The notes below the pieces were generated by a model, which saw only the letters and a list, made by a program, of their open reading frames with translations, ran no database searches and was not told where the DNA came from. A program made the position numbers and the translations under genes. Source: JAZSQZ01 sp045538175 (lineage in GTDB: Bacteria > Bacillota > Clostridia > Christensenellales > UBA1242). From it: a stretch of 49,270 nt of DNA. This document shows, piece by piece, positions 1 through 7,102 of this stretch. The stretch is taken from assembly GCA_045538175.1 (NCBI GenBank), contig JAZSQZ010000137.1:1-49270 (forward strand), read 5' to 3'. The first letter of the stretch is position 1. Each line of letters opens with the position of its first letter.

Positions 1-590
1 AAATATTTTTCAACATTATAAACAGGTACGCAAATAGAAATTTTAGGATTTTTTACTGTCTTAAACCATTTTTTATTTGCTTTTGCATTTCTCAAGATTT
101 TAATGATGTTTGAATCTTGTTTTCCTGTAGGTTTTTTATAAATTTTTGTTTCAGGAAAATCTTTTTTTAGTTGTTGCAAAACTTCGTCTTCTTTTACAAA
201 CAAGTGAAGATTTGTGTGATTTTTGATTATTTCCCTATAGTCGTCTTTAATGTCAAGGTCTAAGGTGTCTGCAAAAACTATGATATTGTTGTTTCTAAAG
301 CCTTTTAAAACTTGATAGGTTAAAAGTTGCCTATCAACATTTTCTTTACAACCACAAAGCAAAATAACATCATTATGCTTTATTTCTTCAACAAGGCCGT
401 CTTTTTTTTCAAAAGAAGTTAGGGTGTCTTTTAAAGAAAATTTTTCAATGTCAGTATCTTTAAAAACTTTTTTTGCATAATTTAGCAAGCAACAGTCTTT
501 ATGCTTATCTTCATCATACCCTAAAAAATAAACCCTAGGTTTATTGTCAGTACACTTTATTTGTTTTAAAACAACTTTGCCTTTATCCAT
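1..590 (-). CDS. Glycosyltransferase family 2 protein, N-terminal part (runs off left edge)
   Basis: Reading the minus strand from ATG at 590 gives 196 open codons to the window edge. The start is supported by an AAGGTG ribosome site about 5 nt upstream. Roughly the first 180 residues match nothing I recognise; they include CGC at about residue 103 and alternating hydrophobic strands (NNIIVFAD). The last visible residues, ISICVPVYNVEKY, are the classic first beta-strand and nucleotide-binding start of a GT-A fold family 2 glycosyltransferase. The catalytic DxD lies outside the window. The unusually long segment before the GT2 domain suggests a two-domain enzyme. The gene is divergent from the DUF368 gene, which fits a role in envelope polysaccharide or teichoic-acid-type sugar transfer (inference). 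Confidence 0.75.
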   Translation of the reverse strand, partial: MDKGKVVLKQIKCTDNKPRVYFLGYDEDKHKDCCLLNYAKKVFKDTDIEKFSLKDTLTSFEKKDGLVEEIKHNDVILLCGCKENVDRQLLTYQVLKGFRNNNIIVFADTLDLDIKDDYREIIKNHTNLHLFVKEDEVLQQLKKDFPETKIYKKPTGKQDSNIIKILRNAKANKKWFKTVKNPKISICVPVYNVEKY

Positions 591-842
591 AAAACACCTT
601 TTTATATAATAATGTATTGTAATTTTACACTATGGTATATTTTAAGTCAAGAATAATACCTTTTTATAAGTAAAGGACAATTGTTGTGTGTGTTAAGGGG
701 GTGCCAATTTAAAAAATATTGCCTTTTTAAAAAACAAATATTAACAATTTTTTGTTTTTATTTTAAAAAGTTGCAAAAAACATTATTAAAGAAAGTAAAA
801 ATAATATATACTATATCGGTAAATACATTTTGAAGGTTTTTT

Positions 843-1898
843 ATGAGTGAAACATTAGAAGTAAATTATAAAAGCAAAAAACAATGGATAAAAGCTGTGA
901 TTTTAGGCTTTTTAATCGGCCTTGCTGTAATCTTACCAGGAATTAGTGGGGCAACCATTGCAATTATATTTGGGCTATATTCAAAAATGATATATTCATT
1001 TGGAAACATTTTAAAGGAATTTAAAAAGTGTTTCTTGTTTTTGTTGCCAATTGTTTTGGGGCTTGCTCTAGGTTTTATTATAGGCTTCTTTTTTGTCCAA
1101 GGGGTTTTTGAAGCATATCCATTTATCGTAATTTGCCTTTTTGCAGGACTTATGATTGGTTCTTTCCCAGCAGTTAAAGACGAAATCAAAGGGGTCAAGT
1201 TTAACACAAAAAGAGTTGTTCTTTTTGTTTTAGGTGTTTTGATTCCTATCTCTATTGCAGTTGTTTCAATTTTTATACAAACTGCTTCATCAGAGCCTAT
1301 CGTTGCAAGTCCTTTACTTATGCTTGGTTATTTTGGAATAGGTTTTGTTGTTTCTTTAACACAAATTATTCCAGGACTTTCTTGCTCGGCACTTCTTATG
1401 GCACTTGGTCAATTTGGGGCAATTCTTGCTTCAATCCACTTTGACTATCTTATAAACAATCCTTTGGTGCTTGTTACACTTCTTTTATTTGCACTTGGAT
1501 TTGTTGTTGGCATTGTTGTTTTCTCAAAACTTCTAAACAAACTTTTCGACAAAGCAAGAGATACAACTTATACAATGATTGTAGGTTTATCGCTTGGCTC
1601 AATCACAACAATGTTTATAAATCCAGATATGGTAAACGCTTATACTGCTTGGAATTCAGTTGGCGCAGCATTTATCGATATCGGTATAGGTGTTGCACTT
1701 TTGGTTGTTGGTTTTGTTATATCATATATGCTTGTAAGATATCAACGAAAAATTGACGCACAAGCAAAAATAGAAAAAACTAAAACAGAAACACAAGAAG
1801 AAACAACAAAAGAACAAGTAGAAGTTGAAAACGAAACAAAAGAAACAGTAGACGAAAAACCAAAGAAAACAAAAAAACAATCCTCAAAAAAAGAATAA
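843..1898 (+). CDS. DUF368 family polyprenyl-phosphate transporter (PopT-like)
   Basis: A 351-residue polytopic membrane protein. It has the paired signatures of DUF368: VILPGISGATIAIIFG at residues 29-44 and QIIPGLSCSALLMALG at 174-189, one in each half of an internally duplicated fold. Family members are known to return undecaprenyl phosphate across the membrane for reuse in cell-wall and envelope glycan synthesis. Eight or more hydrophobic segments end near residue 299. A charged tail of about 50 residues rich in Lys, Glu and Thr follows and is not typical of the family. That tail ends in EKPKKTKK and closely resembles the end of the GtrA-like protein at 2864-3436. A possible -10 TATACT lies at 807-812. 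A terminator follows directly. Confidence 0.88.
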   Translation: MSETLEVNYKSKKQWIKAVILGFLIGLAVILPGISGATIAIIFGLYSKMIYSFGNILKEFKKCFLFLLPIVLGLALGFIIGFFFVQGVFEAYPFIVICLFAGLMIGSFPAVKDEIKGVKFNTKRVVLFVLGVLIPISIAVVSIFIQTASSEPIVASPLLMLGYFGIGFVVSLTQIIPGLSCSALLMALGQFGAILASIHFDYLINNPLVLVTLLLFALGFVVGIVVFSKLLNKLFDKARDTTYTMIVGLSLGSITTMFINPDMVNAYTAWNSVGAAFIDIGIGVALLVVGFVISYMLVRYQRKIDAQAKIEKTKTETQEETTKEQVEVENETKETVDEKPKKTKKQSSKKE

Positions 1899-1904
1899 AA
1901 TTTT

Positions 1905-1929
1905 AAAGAGCCAAACGGCTCTTTTTTTT
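1905..1929 (+). terminator. Intrinsic terminator after DUF368 gene
   Basis: AAAGAGCC, loop AAAC, GGCTCTTT, followed by a run of T. Confidence 0.9.
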
Positions 1930-1986
1930 AATATCGTTTTTTAATTTTAAAATTTTGTGTTATTATAATCACAGGGAGAAATTATT

Positions 1987-2526
1987 ATGGCAGTAAAAAT
2001 TTTATATTACGTACACAGTACAACAGTCGACAACGAAAACAAAAGGGCAAGTGGTTGGAACGAAACTTTGCTTAGCGAAAAGGGTTTAAGCCAAGCACAA
2101 GACCTTGCAAAAATTGTTAAAAACGAAAACATAGATGTTATCTTTTGCTCAGATTTAATAAGAGCTGTAGAAAGCGCAAAAATTGTCTTTAAAGATTTGG
2201 GAAAAGAAATTCAAAAAGACGAAAGATTAAGAGAGTGCAACTACGGTGAACTTAACGGTAAAGATAGCAAGCTTATCGAGTATACAGAGCATATCGAAAA
2301 CCCATTTCCAAATGGCGAATCTTTAACAACAGTTGAAAAAAGAGTTAAAATTTTGCTTGATGAAATCAAAGAAAAATATCAAGGCAAAACAGTCGCAATT
2401 ATGGCACACCGTGCAACACAACTTGCTATCGAAGTTTTAACTCAAGGTAAATCTTGGGAAGAAGCAATCGCAACAGATTGGCGCAACACAAAAGATTGGA
2501 AACCTGGTTGGGAATATAATATATAA
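1987..2526 (+). CDS. Histidine phosphatase superfamily protein with altered RHG motif
   Basis: 179 residues with the phosphoglycerate-mutase-like fold. The phospho-accepting His is H10, SDLIRA at 55-60 supplies the second Arg, RECNYGE around E83 matches the acid position, and H141 (MAHRA) is the second catalytic His. The first motif is odd: the usual RHG reads VHS, so the Arg that normally contacts phosphate before the catalytic His is Val9, and the Gly is Ser. RBS AGGGAGA precedes the start. The stop is 11 nt before the MazG-like gene, so the two are almost certainly co-transcribed, which hints at a nucleotide house-cleaning substrate (inference). Activity may be reduced or specificity changed. 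Confidence 0.8.
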   Translation: MAVKILYYVHSTTVDNENKRASGWNETLLSEKGLSQAQDLAKIVKNENIDVIFCSDLIRAVESAKIVFKDLGKEIQKDERLRECNYGELNGKDSKLIEYTEHIENPFPNGESLTTVEKRVKILLDEIKEKYQGKTVAIMAHRATQLAIEVLTQGKSWEEAIATDWRNTKDWKPGWEYNI

Positions 2527-2537
2527 GTAGGTGGCAA

Positions 2538-2852
2538 ATGAAAATCTTTAACAAACTCGTAAGGGATAAAATTCCTGAAATCATAAGAGAAAAAGACAAC
2601 AAAACTTGCACCACAGAAATTTTAGATGATGATAAATACTTAGAAGAATTAAATCGAAAACTTCAAGAAGAACTAAAAGAGTATCTAGAAAGTGGCGAAG
2701 TTGAAGAACTTGCAGACCTTGAAGAAGTCTTAAGAGCAATCTTAAAAGCAAAAAAAGTTGATTACAACAATTTTGAAAAAATACGAAAAGATAAAGTAGA
2801 AAAAAGGGGAGCTTTTGATAAAAAAATCTTCCTAATTTCAACCGATGACTAA
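2538..2852 (+). CDS. MazG-like nucleotide pyrophosphohydrolase
   Basis: A 104-residue all-alpha NTP pyrophosphatase-type protein. It opens with FNKLVRDKIPEII, the hallmark of the short phosphoribosyl-ATP-pyrophosphohydrolase-like MazG relatives. The Mg-binding acidic pattern EELKE (44-48) followed by EELADLEEV (56-64) is intact. Members hydrolyse nucleoside triphosphates to monophosphates plus pyrophosphate, often non-canonical ones; this subgroup is poorly characterised. It lies in an operon between the histidine phosphatase (11 nt upstream) and the GtrA-like gene (11 nt downstream). RBS GTAGGTGG precedes the ATG. Confidence 0.82.
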   Translation: MKIFNKLVRDKIPEIIREKDNKTCTTEILDDDKYLEELNRKLQEELKEYLESGEVEELADLEEVLRAILKAKKVDYNNFEKIRKDKVEKRGAFDKKIFLISTDD

Positions 2853-2863
2853 AAGGAAAATTT

Positions 2864-3436
2864 ATGGAAGAAAAAACAGCAGAAGCAAAGAAAAACAAAA
2901 AAGAGTTTTTTAGAGCACTAAAATTTCTTTTGATATCAATAAGCGCAGGTGTTATTCAAATTGCATCATTTACATTGCTTAACGAAGTTATCATAAGGGA
3001 TATCGGCAACGAGTATGGTTGGTCTTATTTTATCGCCCTTACATTGTCGGTTATCTGGAATTTTACAATCAACAGAAAGTATACCTTTAAATCTGCAAAC
3101 AACATTAAAATCGCAATGCTTTTAGTGCTTGCTTTCTATGTTGTGTTTACACCTGTTTCAACAATCTTAGGGAATCTCGCTCAAACAAGTGGTGTCAACG
3201 AATATATCGTACTTGCAGTCACAATGATTTTAAATTTCGTTTTGGAATTCTTGTTTACAAGATTTGTGGTTTACAGAAATTCTTGCGACACAGCAGTTGC
3301 AAAACAAAAAACTAAAGACGACAAAGACAAAAACGAAGTTGTAGAGAAATCTCAAGAAACACAAAAAGAAGACGCTGCTAAAACAAAAGAAGCAGTAGAA
3401 GAAAAACCAAAGAAAACAAAAACTAAAAAAGACTAA
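2864..3436 (+). CDS. GtrA-like membrane protein with lysine-rich tail
   Basis: 190 residues. Four hydrophobic segments lie between about 14 and 143. The GtrA signature is visible: LSVIWNFTINRKYTF between helices 2 and 3 and MILNFVLEFLFTRFVVYR at the end. GtrA proteins are proposed to flip or present polyprenyl-linked sugars. After residue 143 comes a hydrophilic tail of about 47 residues rich in Lys, Glu, Asp and Thr, ending in EKPKKTKTKKD. A 22-base stretch at 3401-3422 is identical to one at 1854-1875 in the DUF368 gene. RBS AAAAGGAAAA precedes the start. Third gene of the 1987-3436 operon. Confidence 0.85.
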   Translation: MEEKTAEAKKNKKEFFRALKFLLISISAGVIQIASFTLLNEVIIRDIGNEYGWSYFIALTLSVIWNFTINRKYTFKSANNIKIAMLLVLAFYVVFTPVSTILGNLAQTSGVNEYIVLAVTMILNFVLEFLFTRFVVYRNSCDTAVAKQKTKDDKDKNEVVEKSQETQKEDAAKTKEAVEEKPKKTKTKKD

Positions 3437-3440
3437 ACAA

Positions 3441-3466
3441 AAAAACCAGAGTTTATCTGGTTTTTT
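3441..3466 (+). terminator. Intrinsic terminator after GtrA-like gene
   Basis: AACCAGA, loop GTTTA, TCTGGTT, then T run. Confidence 0.9.
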
Positions 3467-3564
3467 ATATTACATAATGGTTAATTTGTGCATAACTTCA
3501 AAATTAAAACAACTTGTTAAGAGATATTCAACAAAAGCAACTTTTTATTGTTTTTTATTTTTAT

Positions 3565-3593
3565 TTGGAGTATCAACCTATTTTTGTTATAAT
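3565..3593 (+). promoter_or_regulatory. Promoter of the HD-domain gene
   Basis: TTGGAG, 17 nt, TATAAT, with the ATG 24 nt after the -10. It lies inside the longer in-frame extension and supports the downstream start. Confidence 0.6.
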
Positions 3594-3617
3594 TTTAATA
3601 TAAAAAGGAACAAACAT

Positions 3618-4043
3618 ATGGCAATTGATGAAAACAGAGCAAAGCATATATTAGCAGTTGCTCGTCTTATGAGTAAAAAAGCAAAAGACTTTGGCTTAGA
3701 CGAAAAAGAAATGTTTACCCTAGGATATCTTCACGACATTGGTTACGAATTTGGCGAAAGCGAAGAGCACCATATCGTAGGTTATAAAATGTTGAAACAA
3801 CAAGAGTATAAATACGCAAACGAAGTTTTGTATCACGGGAAACCAAACACAGGGTATTCTTCACAAGCCTTAGACCTTTTAAATTTTGCCGATATGAAAA
3901 CAAATAAACTTGGCGAATATGTAAGTTTTGAAGAAAGGTTAGAAGACATAAAAACAAGAAGGGGCGAAAACTCTCCACATTACATAAACTCGAAAGCAAT
4001 TGTTGAAGACTTAAAAAACAAAAATTTTAAAGACGAGGTGTAA
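3618..4043 (+). CDS. HD-domain protein (putative metal-dependent phosphohydrolase)
   Basis: 141 residues from the ATG at 3618. I chose this start because it follows AAAAAGGAA by 7 nt and sits just downstream of a good promoter; the in-frame extension back to 3477 has neither. HD-fold features: H10, the LHDIGYEFG motif with H39-D40, a second HH at 51-52, H73 in LYHG, and FAD at 90-92. Short stand-alone HD proteins of this kind usually act on nucleotides or small phosphoesters; the substrate here is unknown. The downstream CPCC gene is adjacent and may have been co-transcribed. Confidence 0.78.
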   Translation: MAIDENRAKHILAVARLMSKKAKDFGLDEKEMFTLGYLHDIGYEFGESEEHHIVGYKMLKQQEYKYANEVLYHGKPNTGYSSQALDLLNFADMKTNKLGEYVSFEERLEDIKTRRGENSPHYINSKAIVEDLKNKNFKDEV

Positions 4044-4044
4044 A

Positions 4045-4611
4045 ACAAGTCATATTTGTCCAATTTGTAACAGTCACGATTTTAGGGAAAAAGACACAAA
4101 AGATTTGTGACCTATCTGCAGATGGAAAAGCGATTTTTTCAGCGAATGCGAACCTAAAAAAGCAATCGGTGCAAACGAGATTTCTCTTAAAGATTACAAA
4201 GAAAAATGGACACGCCTTAACTCTGTTATGTTCGAACTTATGGAAAAGTACGATATCAAAAAAGTTGACGGTTTCCACGAAGGCAAGTTTCAAGGTTTGT
4301 ATGTAGAAGACAACAATCTTGCAAATTTTATAATCGAACTTACACAGTATAAAATTAAAGTCGGCTTAGACTTTTATAATGTTATAAGAGTTTATGGGTT
4401 TGAAGAGAGAAACTTCAAGTGTTATCCTACAATAAAAAAATGTGATTATAAAAAGAACAACAAAATTGTCCTAGATATTTTAAACACAAAAAATCCAATC
4501 AAAACCTGTAAAGTTTATAATCTCCCAGAAGTGTTAGAACTCTTAGAAAAAGCAGACGACAAGCTTGCAAAATGGAAACAACTAAGGCCACTTCTTTATG
4601 TTTTTGTATAA
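4045..4611 (+). pseudogene. Cysteine-rich CPCC-domain protein, broken by in-frame TGA and lacking a start
   Basis: One reading frame from 4045 encodes HICPICNSHDF, then DL-TGA-PICRWKSDFF, then a run with AIGANEISLKDY, then an intact C-terminal region of 127 residues from Met4228. The first part matches the Cys_rich_CPCC pattern (two Cys pairs, then a glycine/asparagine-rich stretch and a SLxxY segment). The TGA at 4108-4110 falls where the family has the first Cys of its second pair (DICPVCxW becomes DL-stop-PICRW). No ATG, GTG or TTG exists between the upstream in-frame TAA at 4012 and TTG 4105, so the start is lost too, although a GAGGTG ribosome site survives at 4035-4040. Most likely a pseudogene; selenocysteine at the TGA is an outside possibility. 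The intact segment 4228-4611 could still be translated on its own. Confidence 0.65.
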
Positions 4612-4612
4612 A

Positions 4613-4642
4613 AAAACTGATAGAAAAATCTATCAGTTTTTT
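4613..4642. terminator. Bidirectional terminator
   Basis: ACTGATAG, loop AAAAAT, CTATCAGT, flanked by A and T runs. It serves convergent genes on both sides. Confidence 0.9.
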
Positions 4643-4646
4643 GTTT

Positions 4647-5192
4647 TTATGAATTGCTAACAATAATTGTGATTCCATAGATTGTTATTCCAATACTTGC
4701 AAATGCAAGGAACAAGAAAACAAATCCAAGCACAAGGTCAAGCCATCTTCCTGTTTTAGGAACATTAGGGTCAACTTCAACTGCGTCAACTTCGGTTGAT
4801 TTGTGCTCAAGTGTTTGGTCGCCGTCTAACTTTTCTTTTATGTCTTGCTCAAGTGCGTGGGCTTTCTCTTCAACAACCTTTTTAACTTTTCTTATTACAA
4901 AAGTTCTAAATGCAGCAACGCTATCCCTAAACAATTTTTCAAAAATAATAGGAATCATTGCAAGGCCACCGATGATAACAAGTATTACATAACCGATGCC
5001 GGCATCAGCTGCTGCAGGTGCAAGCCACAACATAAAACCACAAGCAAAACAAGCAAGAAATGTGTCAAACAACAAAAGTAGCATTTTGCCAACAGTGCCA
5101 TAAGTCCTGTATTTTGCATAAGCACTTGAAAATCTTCCTTTAATTGCAAAAATGGCTCCAAAAACCCTTATAAAAAATCTAATTATAATCAT
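4647..5192 (-). CDS. Membrane protein of unknown function
   Basis: 181 residues that I do not recognise. There are hydrophobic segments at about 36-58 and 64-83, then an amphipathic charged helix of about 45 residues (RKVKKVVEEKAHALEQDIKE), an acidic stretch, and a final pair of hydrophobic stretches from about 149 to 178. The middle is probably cytoplasmic and coiled-coil-like. RBS GGAGATGAG precedes the start. It is a single-gene unit with its own terminator. Confidence 0.6.
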   Translation of the reverse strand: MIIIRFFIRVFGAIFAIKGRFSSAYAKYRTYGTVGKMLLLLFDTFLACFACGFMLWLAPAAADAGIGYVILVIIGGLAMIPIIFEKLFRDSVAAFRTFVIRKVKKVVEEKAHALEQDIKEKLDGDQTLEHKSTEVDAVEVDPNVPKTGRWLDLVLGFVFLFLAFASIGITIYGITIIVSNS

Positions 5193-5309
5193 AAACTCAT
5201 CTCCACTAAAATTGTATCATAAATAAATAAATTTTCATAGTAAAAAATCAATATTAAGGCAATTTATAAATTATGTGCCTAAAAAATGTTATAAATGCTC
5301 AAAATTGTT

Positions 5310-5337
5310 TTGGAAGAAAAAAAGTTTATGTTATAAT
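5310..5337 (+). promoter_or_regulatory. Promoter of the SseB-like gene
   Basis: TTGGAA, 16 nt, TATAAT; RBS AAAGGAAG at 5343-5350 and TTG start at 5358. Confidence 0.65.
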
Positions 5338-5357
5338 TCAGTAAAGGAAGTAGAGTT

Positions 5358-6626
5358 TTGAGAGTAGAAGATATTTTATGGAATGCCCAAGACAATTCCA
5401 GCAAAAACAAAAGAAGATTTAAAAGACAAAGTGACACAAATGCAAGATTTTGTGATTTTTTTGCTAACAAAACAGCGCATACAAACTTAGAGTATGAAGA
5501 AGATAAGGAACTTTATACTATCCTTTCAAATCTTGTTTTTGCAACAGTTATAAGGACAAACACTCCAACACCATTTATGGTTTCTAAAGTGCCTGGTGTT
5601 ATCGAAGAAACTGTTTTAGAAGTTTTCACAAATCAAAGCCTTGTTAAAGAAGCTCAAAAACAAAACAAGGGTAGCAGAATTGTATATCTATCTTATAAAA
5701 ACTTAAACGACCTTTATACAATCTTTAAACTCGACGGTGTTTTGGTTTACACCCAAAAAGGTCAAAGCATAAGGCTTAGAAAACAAGTCTTGTATTCTGT
5801 AAATATGATTGGTAGGGTTGTAGATTTGTTAAAAAACCCAGGTCAACACAGAGCAAGATTTATAAATCAAGAAGTTACCATAAAAAGACTTTTAGAGTTA
5901 CAAAAAGTTACCGTCCAAGACTTAGACCACAAACCAAAAGTTGGCGAATGTGTCTGCAACCTTATATTTGCTGTTCCTATCTGTAATGGCGAAATTATTG
6001 GGGACAGAATCACCGGTGGAAACATCTTAGGCAATCGCGAAAACTCAATTTTTGTTATTTCAAACGAAAAGGACCTTGCAACTTACAAAACAGAAATGCA
6101 AGAGTATCAAGCAAAAAAAGGTACACCTGTAAGCGTTGCTTATCTTAATATCAACGACCTTATGAATGTTATGGAATACTTCGGTGTTGATATTGTAGAA
6201 TTGTATGTTTTAAGTTATAGATTCGAAAACGAAATTTTGAAGTTGTCAAGGGAGTTTATTAGAGATCTTATCAACAGATATTTCTATTCAAACCTTGCTC
6301 CAAACTCAAAGTTGTATACAATGCCTAAAACAGAGCCATTTAAACTTTTTGCAAAGAAAATCAACAAGATGTACAAAAAAGATAGAGATGTAAGGCAAGT
6401 AAGTCTTGTTGGCGTAAAGGAAGCGTTCTATAGTGGAAGCGAGAAAAACTTCAACGCAATTATGATTGACACAACTGCAGATAAGTATCTTGAAATCTTG
6501 CCATCACTTATCGGTATCTTGTCAATCACAAATCAAGAACCATATAAGATTATCTTAAAAGACTCTGATTTTGCAAAAACATTGCTTTCAACCAGAGCAG
6601 ACATTGAAACAATTCTTGTTAAGTAA
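5358..6626 (+). CDS. SseB-like domain protein (TTG start)
   Basis: 422 residues starting at TTG 5358, fixed by AAAGGAAG 7 nt upstream. The segment of residues 50-145 has the SseB N-terminal layout: a short helix (LYTILSNL), a TPF strand, LEVFTNQSLVKEA, then a LNDLYTIFK helix and a DGVLVY strand. A second, weaker copy of the same layout seems to lie at 200-285 (NSIFVISNEKDLATYK, then LNDLMNVMEYFGVDIVELYV), which suggests an internal duplication. The C-terminal 120 residues are basic and helical. SseB relatives are widespread but have no agreed biochemical role. Single gene with its own promoter and terminator. Confidence 0.6.
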   Translation: MRVEDILWNAQDNSSKNKRRFKRQSDTNARFCDFFANKTAHTNLEYEEDKELYTILSNLVFATVIRTNTPTPFMVSKVPGVIEETVLEVFTNQSLVKEAQKQNKGSRIVYLSYKNLNDLYTIFKLDGVLVYTQKGQSIRLRKQVLYSVNMIGRVVDLLKNPGQHRARFINQEVTIKRLLELQKVTVQDLDHKPKVGECVCNLIFAVPICNGEIIGDRITGGNILGNRENSIFVISNEKDLATYKTEMQEYQAKKGTPVSVAYLNINDLMNVMEYFGVDIVELYVLSYRFENEILKLSREFIRDLINRYFYSNLAPNSKLYTMPKTEPFKLFAKKINKMYKKDRDVRQVSLVGVKEAFYSGSEKNFNAIMIDTTADKYLEILPSLIGILSITNQEPYKIILKDSDFAKTLLSTRADIETILVK

Positions 6627-6630
6627 TTTT

Positions 6631-6660
6631 AAAAGTCACAGTTTTGTGGCTTTTTATTTT
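6631..6660 (+). terminator. Intrinsic terminator after SseB-like gene
   Basis: AAAAGTCACA, loop GTTT, TGTGGCTTTT (one T-G pair), then T-rich. Confidence 0.85.
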
Positions 6661-6672
6661 TTAAAATTATTA

Positions 6673-6701
6673 TTGACAAACAAAAAAAGTCTTGTTATTA
6701 T
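6673..6701 (+). promoter_or_regulatory. Strong promoter of the His-leader operon
   Basis: Perfect -35 TTGACA, 17-nt spacer, -10 TATTAT. It is followed by leader ORF 1 with RBS TAGGAGAT at 6707-6714. Confidence 0.85.
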
Positions 6702-6721
6702 AAAAGTAGGAGATAACAAAA

Positions 6722-6766
6722 ATGGCTCGTATTGATTTTATTTTTAATCATCATAATAAAATCTAA
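6722..6766 (+). CDS. Leader peptide 1 (His-His)
   Basis: 14-residue ORF, MARIDFIFNHHNKI, with RBS TAGGAGAT 7 nt upstream of the ATG. Two consecutive CAT codons (6749-6754) lie four codons before the TAA. Directly downstream are competing hairpins (see the attenuator at 6771-6820). Size, position between a strong promoter and a terminator, and adjacent His codons are the hallmarks of an amino-acid attenuator leader that senses charged tRNA-His. A ribosome waiting at His would cover up to about 6765 and leave the antiterminator arm at 6771 free. A ribosome reaching the stop would cover that arm. Confidence 0.82.
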   Translation: MARIDFIFNHHNKI

Positions 6767-6770
6767 CACG

Positions 6771-6820
6771 CTTGCACTTTTAATTTAAAACGGTGCGAGT
6801 GTTTTTCGTGCCGTTTTTTT
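6771..6820 (+). promoter_or_regulatory. Transcription attenuator 1 (antiterminator/terminator)
   Basis: Terminator form: AAAACGGTGCGA (6787-6798) pairs with TCGTGCCGTTTT with two wobbles, then seven T. Antiterminator form: CTTGCAC (6771-6777) pairs with GTGCGAG (6793-6799), which lies inside the terminator 5' arm, so the two forms exclude each other. Geometry fits ribosome-position control by leader peptide 1. Confidence 0.8.
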
Positions 6821-6829
6821 GTTTTAATC

Positions 6830-6879
6830 AAAACACCTAAAACGGTTTTCTAAATTTGAATTCGTTTTGGGTGTTTTTT
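6830..6879 (+). terminator. Second long hairpin terminator in the leader
   Basis: A 15-bp stem, AAAACACCTAAAACG (6830-6844) with CGTTTTGGGTGTTTT (6863-6877), loop of 18 nt, then T. The 5' arm could also pair with GTGTTTT (6799-6805) of attenuator 1, so the hairpins may influence each other (inference). Confidence 0.7.
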
Positions 6880-6927
6880 GTTTTAGGACAAAAAGTTATC
6901 TTAAATATAAAAAGGAGATTATTTTAT

Positions 6928-6972
6928 ATGAAAACTTGTTTTGTAAAAACTTACCATCATCATTTAAAATAA
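6928..6972 (+). CDS. Leader peptide 2 (His-His-His)
   Basis: 14-residue ORF, MKTCFVKTYHHHLK, with RBS AAAGGAGAT at 6911-6919. Three consecutive CAT codons (6955-6963) lie two codons before the TAA. The antiterminator arm CCCTCACC starts two nt after the stop codon, so a terminating ribosome would mask it and a ribosome stalled on His would not. It has the same length and plan as leader peptide 1, so the attenuation module appears to be duplicated in tandem. Confidence 0.82.
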   Translation: MKTCFVKTYHHHLK

Positions 6973-6974
6973 AA

Positions 6975-7023
6975 CCCTCACCAAGTTGATTTTCGGTGTG
7001 GGTGTTTTCTCACACCGTTTTTT
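6975..7023 (+). promoter_or_regulatory. Transcription attenuator 2 (antiterminator/terminator)
   Basis: Terminator: CGGTGTG (6994-7000) with CACACCG (7011-7017), then six T. Antiterminator: CCCTCACC (6975-6982) with GGTGTGGG (6995-7002), one mismatch, overlapping the terminator 5' arm. Confidence 0.8.
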
Positions 7024-7027
7024 ATTG

Positions 7028-7078
7028 GGGCACCATAAAGGCGGTTGATATTTTACCACTTTTAAGGTGCCCTTTTTT
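7028..7078 (+). terminator. Fourth hairpin terminator before the structural genes
   Basis: GGGCACC (7028-7034) with GGTGCCC (7066-7072), 31-nt loop, then TTTTTT. Like the hairpin at 6830-6879 it follows an attenuator, so each half of the leader has a small and a large hairpin. How it is overcome is not evident. Confidence 0.65.
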
Positions 7079-7102
7079 ATTTAAAATTTAAGGAGAATTA
7101 TT

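Noticed and set aside
3477..3617. N-terminal extension of the HD protein
   Set aside because: It lacks a ribosome site and contains the promoter of the gene.
4108..4110. TGA read as Trp (alternative genetic code)
   Set aside because: TGA ends the pnuC-like and dtd genes at overlaps with the next gene, so it is a normal stop here.
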